From NCBI GenBank assembly GCA_963787895.1, contig CAWBEX010000008.1, forward strand, positions 372,001-436,000: DNA of 64,000 nt. Reading direction: 5' to 3'. Origin of the DNA: Anderseniella sp963787895. GTDB taxonomy: Bacteria; Pseudomonadota; Alphaproteobacteria; Rhizobiales; Aestuariivirgaceae. This document shows, one piece after another, positions 53,136 to 61,861 of the stretch. Both the position numbers and the translations under genes were made by a program. The notes beneath the pieces were generated by a model. The model ran no database searches. It saw nothing but the letters and a program-made list of their open reading frames with translations, and was not told the origin of the DNA. Within the stretch, counting starts at the first letter, position 1, and every line of letters begins with the position of its first letter.

Positions 53136-54263
53136 ATGCTGGTATTTGCCGTTCAGGTCATTTTCGTGCTGGCCCTTATTCCGGCGGTACTGGGCCTTGT
53201 CAATCTTGCGCTTTACCGACCGTTGAAGAAGCAGGTGCAATCAAACCTGCCGGCGCTTTCCGTGCTTGTGCCGGCGCGTAACGAAGAAACCCGCATCACC
53301 CCCGTGCTGGAATCGGTGCTGTCCTGCAAGGGCGTGGACTTCGAAGTGATCGTTGCCGATGACAATTCAAGCGACCGCACCGCAGAGATAGTCCAGCAGT
53401 TCGCAAGCCGTGATCCTCGTTTGAAGCTGCTGACGACGCGGGCCTTGCCTGACGGCTGGCTCGGCAAGAACAACGCCTGCCACTTTCTCTCAACACATGC
53501 AAAAGCCCCATATGCAGTGTTCCTCGACGCTGACGTGACGCTGGCGCCGGACGCCTTGCAGCGAATTGCCTCGGAGTTTGCCAGACGGGCAGATCTCAAA
53601 CTGCTGTCAGGCTTCCCACACCAGATAACCGGCAGCTTCTGGGAGAGAGTGCTGATACCGTTGATCCATACTGTACTGCTGGGCTATTTGCCTTTCATCG
53701 GAGTAAAATTCACCAGCCTGCCGATGTTCGCTACTGCTTGTGGCCAGTTGATTGCAGTTCAGATGGATGCCTACCGTGAAGTGGGAGGGCATGAGAGGAT
53801 CCGTGACTGCGTGCACGACGGAGTGATGCTGCCCCGTCACTTTCGCGAAGCTGGACACCGGACCGATCTGATGGATATCACTGACATCTCGGCCACCCGC
53901 ATGTATACCAACGCTCCAGACACATTCGCCGGATTGATGAAGAACGCGCATGAGGGTATGGCAACCCCGATCGGCTTGCCAGTGTGGACGTTACTGCTGA
54001 TGGGAGGACATGTTCTGCCGGCGCTCGCTCTTGCTGCCGCATACTTTTCAGGCGCATCGCAAGACATCATTCAGTTGGCGCTGATCGCTGCGATACTTCC
54101 GTGGGCGATGCGCTTCCTGACGACAGCGATCTTCCGTCAGTCCTGGTTCGGTGCCTTGTTGCATCCGATTGGAGTGCTGGTGCTGGTGGGCATGCAATGG
54201 GTGGCGTTCTTCAACTGGCGGGCGGGCAAACGTACAAGCTGGAAGGGCCGTCAGATCGGCTGA
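53136..54263 (+). CDS. Membrane glycosyltransferase, GT2 (CrtQ/HpnB-like)
   Basis: Inner-membrane glycosyltransferase of 375 residues. An N-terminal helix (about 3–25) precedes a GT-A domain with the DDNSSDRTAE and catalytic-site DAD (131–133) signatures and the GGHERIRDCVHDG segment; three or four helices follow (about 283–365). It resembles CrtQ of staphyloxanthin synthesis and hopene-associated HpnB-type enzymes. It starts three bases after the acyltransferase stop, so the two are translationally coupled. Confidence 0.83.
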   Translation: MLVFAVQVIFVLALIPAVLGLVNLALYRPLKKQVQSNLPALSVLVPARNEETRITPVLESVLSCKGVDFEVIVADDNSSDRTAEIVQQFASRDPRLKLLTTRALPDGWLGKNNACHFLSTHAKAPYAVFLDADVTLAPDALQRIASEFARRADLKLLSGFPHQITGSFWERVLIPLIHTVLLGYLPFIGVKFTSLPMFATACGQLIAVQMDAYREVGGHERIRDCVHDGVMLPRHFREAGHRTDLMDITDISATRMYTNAPDTFAGLMKNAHEGMATPIGLPVWTLLLMGGHVLPALALAAAYFSGASQDIIQLALIAAILPWAMRFLTTAIFRQSWFGALLHPIGVLVLVGMQWVAFFNWRAGKRTSWKGRQIG

Positions 54264-54270
54264 CCCGGTT

Positions 54271-55473
54271 TCAGGCGCGCTTGCGTTGGATAACCTTGCC
54301 GAGCGTGTTTGTGATACGGGTAGCGATCTGTGGCCAGGCAAACGTTGCAATGGTGTGTTTGCGCGCGGAAATAGCCAGCTCATCAAGCTTATCAGGCGAG
54401 CGGGCAAAACTGTTTATGATATCCGCAAAAGCATCACCATCCATTGCATCGACATTGAAGCCGGAAACACCATCGGTTATGACGTCTTGAATGCCTTCCA
54501 GCCGCGCCGCGATTGCCGGCATGCCGCAAATTCCGGCCTCCAGCATGACGACACCAAATCCTTCCATGTCGCCGGCAACCTTTATGTTGGGCATGATGAA
54601 CAGGTCTCCGCCACAATACAGCGTTGCCAGTTGATCCTCCGCTACCATGCCCAGTTGGTGAACGCGGGCACCAAGGCCCGTTTCCTGCACTGCCTTGCTG
54701 ATGGTTGCTGATTCAGGGCCCTTGCCACCGAGCACAAGATGGACGCCAGTTTCAAGTTTTGGCATGACGTTGCGAATAAACCACTCATGCCCCTTGCGTT
54801 TCACCTGGCGGCCAACTGAAACCAGCATGAGGCCGTTGGGCTCAACAGCTTTTGCAAGCTCCGGAAACGCCTTTGCCAGCAGTTTGCGCCGCTCCGGCCG
54901 TGTTGTCTTCAATCCGGGAAATGAAGTTCCAAAGCGGTTCGGATCTATGCCATTGGGGGTGACAAACAAGCGCTCAGGCCGCAACCCGCGCGCAATGCAC
55001 TCCTGCCCGGTTGAATGACTGACCGGCAGCATGGCATCAAGTCTGTCAAGCACCCGGCGCACCAGCAACTGGTAGATGGTGCTTTCAGCAATGACATCAT
55101 GCCCGTGGGAAATTGTTGCGAGAGCCACCCGGGTGCGCGCTGCCGTGCCGGCCAGCGGCACCGTCAGAACAGCCGATGGCATGGCGGAGAACAGCACAGC
55201 GTCAATTTCACCGCGCTTCATCATACTCCGTGCCGTACGCCATGCACGCCACAGGAACGGCACAAACCCCGCCAGTTCGTTTTCCTTTTCAGAGCGCAAG
55301 ATGACCGTCGTGACCGCTACATCGCTGCGTGCCTGCAGTTGCTCCAAAAGGTCGATGCCAACTCTCTGCATGCCGCCAATCTTGCTCATTGGCGCATTCT
55401 CGAGCGGAAAGCAGTGGGAGATGAACAACAGGCGCAAGCGCGTTGACCTTTGATGGCGCATCGGTTCCGGCAT
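54271..55473 (-). CDS. GT-B glycosyltransferase, group 1
   Basis: Cytoplasmic or membrane-peripheral transferase of about 400 residues with the GT4 architecture: N-terminal GGMQRVGIDLLEQL, then the donor-site signature VSVGRQVKRKGHEWFI and the EGFGVVMLEAGICG glutamate motif. It converges on the GT2 gene seven bases away, so it may belong to the same pathway but is not in that operon. An upstream reading extends to 55851 over pobA; ATG 55473 (or 55461) is the likely start. Confidence 0.85.
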   Translation of the reverse strand: MPEPMRHQRSTRLRLLFISHCFPLENAPMSKIGGMQRVGIDLLEQLQARSDVAVTTVILRSEKENELAGFVPFLWRAWRTARSMMKRGEIDAVLFSAMPSAVLTVPLAGTAARTRVALATISHGHDVIAESTIYQLLVRRVLDRLDAMLPVSHSTGQECIARGLRPERLFVTPNGIDPNRFGTSFPGLKTTRPERRKLLAKAFPELAKAVEPNGLMLVSVGRQVKRKGHEWFIRNVMPKLETGVHLVLGGKGPESATISKAVQETGLGARVHQLGMVAEDQLATLYCGGDLFIMPNIKVAGDMEGFGVVMLEAGICGMPAIAARLEGIQDVITDGVSGFNVDAMDGDAFADIINSFARSPDKLDELAISARKHTIATFAWPQIATRITNTLGKVIQRKRA

Positions 55474-55572
55474 GCCGGCTGGGGCGCGTGGGAAGGTGGC
55501 ATGGTGCCATGCCGTGCTATAACCTTTCGCACAAAGTTGCAACATCGTGCGTCTGGCCAAGAGGAAGGTTGA

Positions 55573-56757
55573 TTGGGAAACTCCAAAACTACGCAGGTGG
55601 TGATCATTGGGTCGGGTCCGGCTGGACTCTTGCTGTCGCAATTGCTGCACTTCAGCGGCATCGAAAGCGTTGTGCTTGAGCGGCAGACAAGAGTTCATGT
55701 TGAATCGCGCATCCGCGCTGGCGTGCTCGAGCACGGAACCGTTGAAGCCCTGCGTGAAGCAGGTGTCGCGGCACGCCTTGATGCAGAGGGTCTTGTCCAC
55801 CACGGATTTGACCTCGCCTTCGATGGCGACAGACACCGCATCGATCTGCATGGGCTGACCGGCAAGACGGTTACCGTGTATGGTCAGACGGAAGTGACCC
55901 GCGATCTGATTGGCGCGCGCCTGGCAGCTGGTGGCGAGATCATCTTCGAGGCGGCAGATGTTGCTGTCGCAGAAATGACAACCGTCAGGCCAGCAGTGAC
56001 ATACTTAAAGGGTGGCAAGACGCATCGCATCACTTGCGACTTTGTTGCAGGTTGTGACGGATTTCACGGCGTTTCTCGCCAGTCCATTCCGTCAGATGTC
56101 CGCCAGGAGTTTGAGCGTGTCTATCCGTTCGGTTGGCTCGGCATTCTGGCTGACGTGCCGCCAGTTGCAGATGAGCTCATTTACGCCAATGGTGAGCGCG
56201 GCTTTGCCTTGTGCTCCATGCGCTCGCTTAAGCGATCGCGGTACTACATTCAGTGCGCCATGACTGAAAAGCTGGAAGACTGGTCAGACGAGGCTGTATG
56301 GGATGAGCTTGCCTGGCGCATTGGCCCGTACACCGCAAGAAATCTTGTGCGTGGTCCATCGATTGAAAAGTCCATCGCGCCGTTGCGGTCGTTTGTGTGT
56401 GAGCCCATGCGGCACGGCAATTTGTTTCTGGCCGGAGATGCGGCCCACATCGTGCCGCCCACCGGTGCAAAAGGGCTGAATCTTGCTGTTGCCGACGTGC
56501 GGCTTTTACACCGCGCGTTTGAAAGCCATTACAAGTCCAGCAACTCTACCTGGCTTGAGACATATTCAGCAGATGCGCTGGCGCGCGTATGGAAGGTTGA
56601 GCGGTTCTCCTGGTACCTGTCCATGATGATGCACCGGTTTCCTGAACATTCCCCGTTTGAACAAAAAATGCAGCGCGCTGAATTTGACTATGTCAGATCG
56701 TCCGAGGCGGCGTCCCGCACCATTGCGGAAAACTATGTTGGGTTGCCGCTGGCCTAA
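55573..56757 (+). CDS. pobA: 4-hydroxybenzoate 3-monooxygenase
   Basis: FAD flavoprotein that hydroxylates 4-hydroxybenzoate to protocatechuate, entry to the beta-ketoadipate pathway. The 394-residue protein has the FAD motif GSGPAGLLLSQLL, the NAD(P)H/FAD DG motif (VAGCDGFHGVSR) and GDAAHIVPPTGAKGLNLA, all typical of PobA. The apparent start is TTG 55573 with GAGGAAGG just upstream. No pobR or pca gene is adjacent, so downstream catabolism must be encoded elsewhere. Confidence 0.93.
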   Translation: MGNSKTTQVVIIGSGPAGLLLSQLLHFSGIESVVLERQTRVHVESRIRAGVLEHGTVEALREAGVAARLDAEGLVHHGFDLAFDGDRHRIDLHGLTGKTVTVYGQTEVTRDLIGARLAAGGEIIFEAADVAVAEMTTVRPAVTYLKGGKTHRITCDFVAGCDGFHGVSRQSIPSDVRQEFERVYPFGWLGILADVPPVADELIYANGERGFALCSMRSLKRSRYYIQCAMTEKLEDWSDEAVWDELAWRIGPYTARNLVRGPSIEKSIAPLRSFVCEPMRHGNLFLAGDAAHIVPPTGAKGLNLAVADVRLLHRAFESHYKSSNSTWLETYSADALARVWKVERFSWYLSMMMHRFPEHSPFEQKMQRAEFDYVRSSEAASRTIAENYVGLPLA

Positions 56758-56761
56758 CCGA

Positions 56762-57808
56762 TCAAGGCTGAACCTTCCAGTGCAAATCAAAGCCCGGATC
56801 AAATACGGTGACCGGACCTGCACCTGTCTCCACATGAGAGGGAAACGCAACTGGCGTTGATTGTTTTTCAAGCGTCATCGTTTTTGTATTCACCGGCAGG
56901 CGATAGAACGCAGACCCGTGGAGTGATGCAAATCCTTCCAGCTTGTCCAACGCACCTTCTTCTTCAAAAACATGGGCCAGACAACTCATGGTGTTGGGCG
57001 CGGTAAAGCAGCCGGCACAGCCACATGGCAGCAGCTTGTTTGCATCAGTATGGGGCGCTGAATCGGTGCCAAGAAAGAACCGCTTGTTGCCAGAAACCGC
57101 AGCAGTTCGCAGCGCCAGACGGTGTTTTTCACGCTTGGCCACCGGCAGGCAGTAATAGTGCGGCCGTATGCCACCGGCGAGAATATGATTGCGATTGATG
57201 ATCAGGTGATGCGTGGTGATTGTGGCAGCCAGCGCACCGCTGGTATCGGCAATCACATAGTCAACCGCATCCTCTGTTGTGACATGTTCCATGACAACGC
57301 GCAGGTCCGGCACACGCTTGCGCAACGGGTCAAGCACACGATCAATGAACACAGCTTCGCGGTCGAAGATATCAATATCAGCGTCGGTGACTTCGCCGTG
57401 AACACACAATGGCATTCCAATGTCGGCCATGCGCTGAAACACAGGCTCCACCTTCGCGAAGTTCTTTACACCTGATTGGGAATTCGTGGTCGCACCTGCA
57501 GGATACAGCTTGAGTGCCTTGACCAGGCCCGAAGCATGGGCGGCGGCAACGTCGTCCGGGTCCGTGGCCTCTGTAAGATACATTGTCATCAGCGGTTGAA
57601 AACTTGAGCCTTTCGGCAGCACAGCCATGATGCGAGCATGATACGCAATCGCATCCGCATGCGTAACAACTGGCGGCACCAGGTTCGGCATGATGATGGC
57701 GCGGGCAAAGTGGGCAGCTGAGCAGCCGATAACGCCTTTGAGCATCGCGCCATCACGCAGGTGCAGATGCCAGTCGTCAGGGCGTTTTATAGTGAGCTTT
57801 GAAGTCAT
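56762..57808 (-). CDS. pyrC: Dihydroorotase
   Basis: Zinc metalloenzyme of pyrimidine synthesis that cyclises carbamoyl-aspartate to dihydroorotate. The 348-residue amidohydrolase has the first metal pair in DDWHLHLRDG, the HGEVTD and MEHVTT histidines and the SAPHTDANK aspartate, matching the E. coli-type (class II) PyrC. It converges on pobA with four bases between. Confidence 0.96.
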   Translation of the reverse strand: MTSKLTIKRPDDWHLHLRDGAMLKGVIGCSAAHFARAIIMPNLVPPVVTHADAIAYHARIMAVLPKGSSFQPLMTMYLTEATDPDDVAAAHASGLVKALKLYPAGATTNSQSGVKNFAKVEPVFQRMADIGMPLCVHGEVTDADIDIFDREAVFIDRVLDPLRKRVPDLRVVMEHVTTEDAVDYVIADTSGALAATITTHHLIINRNHILAGGIRPHYYCLPVAKREKHRLALRTAAVSGNKRFFLGTDSAPHTDANKLLPCGCAGCFTAPNTMSCLAHVFEEEGALDKLEGFASLHGSAFYRLPVNTKTMTLEKQSTPVAFPSHVETGAGPVTVFDPGFDLHWKVQP

Positions 57809-57852
57809 TTGTTCCTGCCGGTAGCCAATGCCTGTGTGTAGGTCTGTAGCAT

Positions 57853-57888
57853 AAAAAAACCTGCCCGAAACAGATGTTCCGGACAGGT
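57853..57888 (-). terminator. Intrinsic terminator of the liv operon
   Basis: Read on the minus strand, a stem of nine base pairs (one G·U) with a 12-base loop is followed by seven Ts. It lies about 30 bases after the livK stop and upstream of the pyrC start, so it separates the liv operon from pyrC. Confidence 0.85.
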
Positions 57889-57917
57889 AATTATTGGCTT
57901 TAAGGCACGCAAAGGGC

Positions 57918-59132
57918 CTATTTCAGCAGTGTCTTGGCCCACTTGCCATCGTCACCGACAACATTCACGGCGAATACGCCGCTGACGTCGCCATTGGCAT
58001 CAAACTCGATGGCACCTGATGCGCCTTCATAGTTGATGTCCTTGCCTTCTGCTATCAGCTTCTTGGCCTTTTCCCATTCACCAGGGCGCACCACTTCGCC
58101 AGGCGCATTGGCCACTTCGCGAAGCGCATCCTTGATCTTGGTGCGATCAGCCGCGCCTGCCTTTTCGATAGCCAGCGCCATCAGGAAGGTCACGTCATAG
58201 CCGTGTGCTGCGTAAGGCGCTGCAGGATCTACTCCGGTCGCCTTGTAGGCTTCAGCATACGCCTTGTAGGAAGCATCTTCGGTGTCGGAAGACGCTTGGG
58301 TGATGGAGATCTTGCCTTTCAGGTTGTCAGCGCCGATCTGGTCTATAACTGCCTGATCGAACATGCCGTCAGCAGCATAGAACTTGTCAAACAGACCGTT
58401 TTCGAGGCTGTTCTTGATCATGGTGATGCCGCCCGAGCCGTAATACGAGAAGATCACGATTGCTTCAGGACCGCCTGCGGTCAGGGTCTGCAATTCAGAG
58501 CGATAGGATGCCTTCTTCGGCTCGTGCGCCTGGTTGCCCGTGATTTCACCGCCCATGGCCTTGAACTCACGCTCAAACACCGCTGCGATACCGGCATTGT
58601 AGTCATCATTTGCGTAGGTCATGGCGACCTTCTTAAGCCCTGCCTTGCTGACAAGTTGAGCAATGGCGAGACCCTGATAGGCATCAGATGGTGCCACGCG
58701 GAAGACCGTGTCATTGTCCTTGAGTTCTGAAACGGAGGGTGCGGTGGCGGAATCTGACAACACGACAACACCGGCTGGAATGGTCACTGCCTGAACAGCT
58801 GCGTTTGTTGCGCCTGAGCAGCTTGGGCCGACAACACCAACGACCTGTTCCACGTTGACCAGCTTGCCAACCGCGTCAACTGCTGCCTTGGGGTCACAGG
58901 CACTGTCGCCGACAACCATCTCCAGCGTATCGCCTTTCAGCAATCCACCCGCGCCATTGATCTGGTCGCGGGCCAATTCGCGGCCCTTCATGATGGCAGC
59001 CACGAGTTCAGCAATTGGTCCGGTCACCCCGGCAGCAGACCCAACCTTAATTGCATCGGCGTGGGCTGCGGTTGCGAACATGGCAGCGGCACATGCTCCC
59101 AGTGCAAGTTTTTTCACTAATGTCATTCTCAC
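57918..59132 (-). CDS. livK: Branched-chain amino acid-type ABC substrate-binding protein
   Basis: Periplasmic binding protein of 404 residues with a clear signal peptide (about 1–25, KKLALGACAAAMFATAAHA) and a type I Leu/Ile/Val-binding fold (KVGSAAGVTGPIAE start). It is the last gene of a complete livGFHMK operon. The true ligand could be a branched-chain or other amino acid, an aromatic acid or urea; sequence alone does not tell. A GGAGG site precedes ATG 59132; ATG 59126 is close. Confidence 0.9.
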   Translation of the reverse strand: MRMTLVKKLALGACAAAMFATAAHADAIKVGSAAGVTGPIAELVAAIMKGRELARDQINGAGGLLKGDTLEMVVGDSACDPKAAVDAVGKLVNVEQVVGVVGPSCSGATNAAVQAVTIPAGVVVLSDSATAPSVSELKDNDTVFRVAPSDAYQGLAIAQLVSKAGLKKVAMTYANDDYNAGIAAVFEREFKAMGGEITGNQAHEPKKASYRSELQTLTAGGPEAIVIFSYYGSGGITMIKNSLENGLFDKFYAADGMFDQAVIDQIGADNLKGKISITQASSDTEDASYKAYAEAYKATGVDPAAPYAAHGYDVTFLMALAIEKAGAADRTKIKDALREVANAPGEVVRPGEWEKAKKLIAEGKDINYEGASGAIEFDANGDVSGVFAVNVVGDDGKWAKTLLK

Positions 59133-59184
59133 TCACTCCTCCACTGATGGCAGCCCACCTGGGTTGCCCTATAATACAAGATGA

Positions 59185-60156
59185 TCATGCCCCATTTTTG
59201 CCCGGGGAAGAAGGGCGCGTTTCCGGCAGGATTCCTTGTGGAAATTTCTGCAGGAAAATTTGCAGCAACAGACCAATGAGGAAAATCCGCACATAGGCTG
59301 ACCTGATGCCTGCGTCCTCGACATTGAACAGGCCCAAGAGGTCGGCTGCATAAAGTTCTGTCGCAGACCATATGGTCCAGATCAGGAAAGCCCCCAATAT
59401 GGCGCCCTTGTTGTTGGCGCTGCCGCCTACGATAAGCATCACGAAGACAATGAAAGTCGCCAGCAACGGATCAAGCGTGGCTGGATTGACGAATTTCAGA
59501 TAGTGCGCCATCAGCGCACCTGCCAGCGCCATCACCATCGACCCGATCACAAACCCTTCCATGCGAAAGGTTTCGATATTCTTGCCGGCTGCCTTGGCTG
59601 ATGTTTCATTGTCACGAATGGCGGTCATAACCCGGCCCCATGGGGATTTGCGCGCTGTCTCTGCCATCCAGTAGACAACGCCAAGGGAGACAAGCACCAA
59701 TGCCAGAAATGCAAGCTGGTTCCAGGGCTCAGGCAGGTCTTCAAACGGGCGAGGGATTTGCGATACGCCCCGCGCGCCATTCGTTGCCCAGGTTTCATTG
59801 TTGACTATCAACCGAAAGATTTCTGCAATCCCTATGGTGGCAATGGCGAGATAATCAGAACGAAGCCTGAGGCAAACCTTGCCGACCAGAAACGCTATGA
59901 TGCCTGCGATTACCATGGCGACCGTTGCAGATACCAGGTACGGCATGTTGAAGCCACCAAGGTGGCTTTCATGATAGTTGGTCGTCATGAACGCAGCTGT
60001 GTAGGCGCCAATGCCAAAGAAGCCAGCAATACCGGCATTGAACAGGCCGGTGAACCCCCATTGCACATTGAGGCCAAGGGCCAGAATGGCATAAAGCCCG
60101 CCCATGGTGAGCAGCGAGATGACATAAAGCATATAGCCGTAGACTACGGGATCCAT
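59185..60156 (-). CDS. livM: Branched-chain amino acid-type ABC permease LivM
   Basis: Inner-membrane permease of 323 residues with about eight to ten hydrophobic helices and the LivM signature RSDYLAIATIGIAEI. It pairs with LivH two bases away. The frame extends slightly upstream to 60198 over livH; ATG 60156 with GGAAAGG is preferred. Confidence 0.93.
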   Translation of the reverse strand: MDPVVYGYMLYVISLLTMGGLYAILALGLNVQWGFTGLFNAGIAGFFGIGAYTAAFMTTNYHESHLGGFNMPYLVSATVAMVIAGIIAFLVGKVCLRLRSDYLAIATIGIAEIFRLIVNNETWATNGARGVSQIPRPFEDLPEPWNQLAFLALVLVSLGVVYWMAETARKSPWGRVMTAIRDNETSAKAAGKNIETFRMEGFVIGSMVMALAGALMAHYLKFVNPATLDPLLATFIVFVMLIVGGSANNKGAILGAFLIWTIWSATELYAADLLGLFNVEDAGIRSAYVRIFLIGLLLQIFLQKFPQGILPETRPSSPGKNGA

Positions 60157-60158
60157 GA

Positions 60159-61064
60159 CTAGAATACCTTTCCGCGGAACAGGCCAGTTGGGCGCCACAA
60201 CAGCATCAGTATCATGATGGCAAACGCGATACCCTGTTTGTAGCCAGGGCTCAAAAGCGCTTGATCACCGATCCAGGGATAGGATGACAACTCCTCTGCC
60301 ACGCCAATTATCAGTCCGCCTGCCATCGCGCCGTACGGTTTGCCGACGCCACCAAGGATGGCTGCTGCAAACATCGGCAACAGCAGGTTGAAGCCCATCA
60401 TGGTCTCCACCTGGGTGTCGATTGCGAGAAACACTCCGGCGGCGCAGGCAAGTCCTGCACCCATGATCCACGTGGCGCGCACCACGCGTTCGGTGTCAAT
60501 GCCGGTGAGGCGGGCAAGCTCCGGAGAATCCGACATTGCCCGCATAGCCTTGCCGGTCTTGGTGTAGGTCAGCACATGGTGCACGGCGTACATCAACAAC
60601 AGTGCGCAGCCGATGATCCAGATGTGCTTTGCCGAGATATTCAGAAAATCCAGCCAGTTCATGCGCGGCTGGATGCCGGGCAAAATTGTCTTGAGCTGTA
60701 CGCCCCAGGAAAACTGCGTCACTGACCTTACCATCAGCATGAGACCAAACGAGGCGATAACCAGAATGATCACGGGCGAGGCGCGCAAAGGCTTGTAGAA
60801 TATTCGGTCAATGGCCAGTACACACAATATGGTAAGCAGCATGGCTAGGGGCATTATGAGAAGCACGATTTGCCAGATTGCCGTCAGCCCGGTCATAAGG
60901 ATCAGCGACCAGCTGATGTAGACGCCCAGGGTCATGGTTTCGCCATGCGCGAAATTGGCAAATCGCAATATCCCGAATGTCAGCGTGATGCCGATGGCCC
61001 CAAGCGCATAGATCGAACCAAGCACCAGACCAGGAATCAGGTAGAAATTGATGAACTCACTCAT
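60159..61064 (-). CDS. livH: Branched-chain amino acid-type ABC permease LivH
   Basis: Inner-membrane permease of 301 residues, LivH type, with LTFGILRFANFAHGETMTLG near the N-terminus and multiple helices. ATG 61064 overlaps the livF stop by three bases (ATGA-type junction) and has a GGAAGG site. Confidence 0.94.
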   Translation of the reverse strand: MSEFINFYLIPGLVLGSIYALGAIGITLTFGILRFANFAHGETMTLGVYISWSLILMTGLTAIWQIVLLIMPLAMLLTILCVLAIDRIFYKPLRASPVIILVIASFGLMLMVRSVTQFSWGVQLKTILPGIQPRMNWLDFLNISAKHIWIIGCALLLMYAVHHVLTYTKTGKAMRAMSDSPELARLTGIDTERVVRATWIMGAGLACAAGVFLAIDTQVETMMGFNLLLPMFAAAILGGVGKPYGAMAGGLIIGVAEELSSYPWIGDQALLSPGYKQGIAFAIMILMLLWRPTGLFRGKVF

Positions 61065-61861
61065 CGTGCTGCCTTCCCGGATCTGGCTGGCTTGCGCTTT
61101 TTCGCTGCCGGTTTGTTGCAAGGTGCTGTTTTCGCAGGAGGTGTTGCAGCCTTGCCGCCACCTAGGAACATTTCTGCCACTTCCGCATCATTCAGCAGGT
61201 CCTGGCCTGTGCCTTCAAACCGGTTCTTGCCATCGACGAGAACATAGCCTCGCGTAGCAATGCCCAGCGCCTGCTTGGCGTTTTGCTCCACCATCAGGAT
61301 CGGTGTGCCTGTCCGGTTGATCATTTTGACAGTTTCAAAAATTTCGCCACGATATTTGGGAGACAGGCCCGCCGTCGGTTCATCCAGCAGTAGTATTTTG
61401 GGCTCCAGCATTAACGCCTTGCCCATGGCCACCATCTGGCGCTGGCCACCTGACAAGGTGCCGGCGGGCTGACTGCGTTTTTCCAGCAGCGGCGGAAACA
61501 TTTCATAGATTTCCTTCAACCGCGGTCTGAAATCATCGTCGCGAACAAATGCCCCCATCTCAAGGTTTTCCTGAACGGTGAGAGAAGGAAAAACGTTGCC
61601 CGTCTGCGGCACGTAGCATACGCCCTTGCGCACCACTTTTTCAGGCGGGGTATTGGTAATGTCAGTGCCGTCCAGCATCACCTTGCCACCGGTCAGTTTC
61701 AGCAAGCCGAAAACTGCCTTCATGGCTGTTGATTTGCCCGCCCCGTTGGGCCCAATGATAACAACGATTTCACCGGCATCAACGTGCATCGAAACGCCGT
61801 GCAGGATTTGTGTATCACCATACCCGCCGATTACATTGTCCAGTTCTAGAATGCGGCTCAT
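61061..61861 (-). CDS. livF: Branched-chain amino acid-type ABC ATPase LivF with basic tail
   Basis: ATP-binding subunit of 266 residues with Walker A GPNGAGKSTAMKAV, signature LSGGQRQMVAMG and Walker B ILLLDEPTAGLSP. The core ends near residue 233; the last 30 or so residues (AATPPAKTAPCNKPAAKKRK and on) are an Ala/Pro/Lys-rich basic extension not usual for LivF. It overlaps livG by four bases. Confidence 0.94.
   Translation of the reverse strand: MSRILELDNVIGGYGDTQILHGVSMHVDAGEIVVIIGPNGAGKSTAMKAVFGLLKLTGGKVMLDGTDITNTPPEKVVRKGVCYVPQTGNVFPSLTVQENLEMGAFVRDDDFRPRLKEIYEMFPPLLEKRSQPAGTLSGGQRQMVAMGKALMLEPKILLLDEPTAGLSPKYRGEIFETVKMINRTGTPILMVEQNAKQALGIATRGYVLVDGKNRFEGTGQDLLNDAEVAEMFLGGGKAATPPAKTAPCNKPAAKKRKPARSGKAAR

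Noticed and set aside
55474..55851. 126-residue N-terminal extension of the GT-B glycosyltransferase
   Set aside because: The extension is antisense to the FAD-binding region of pobA and shows no glycosyltransferase features; the fold begins after 55473.
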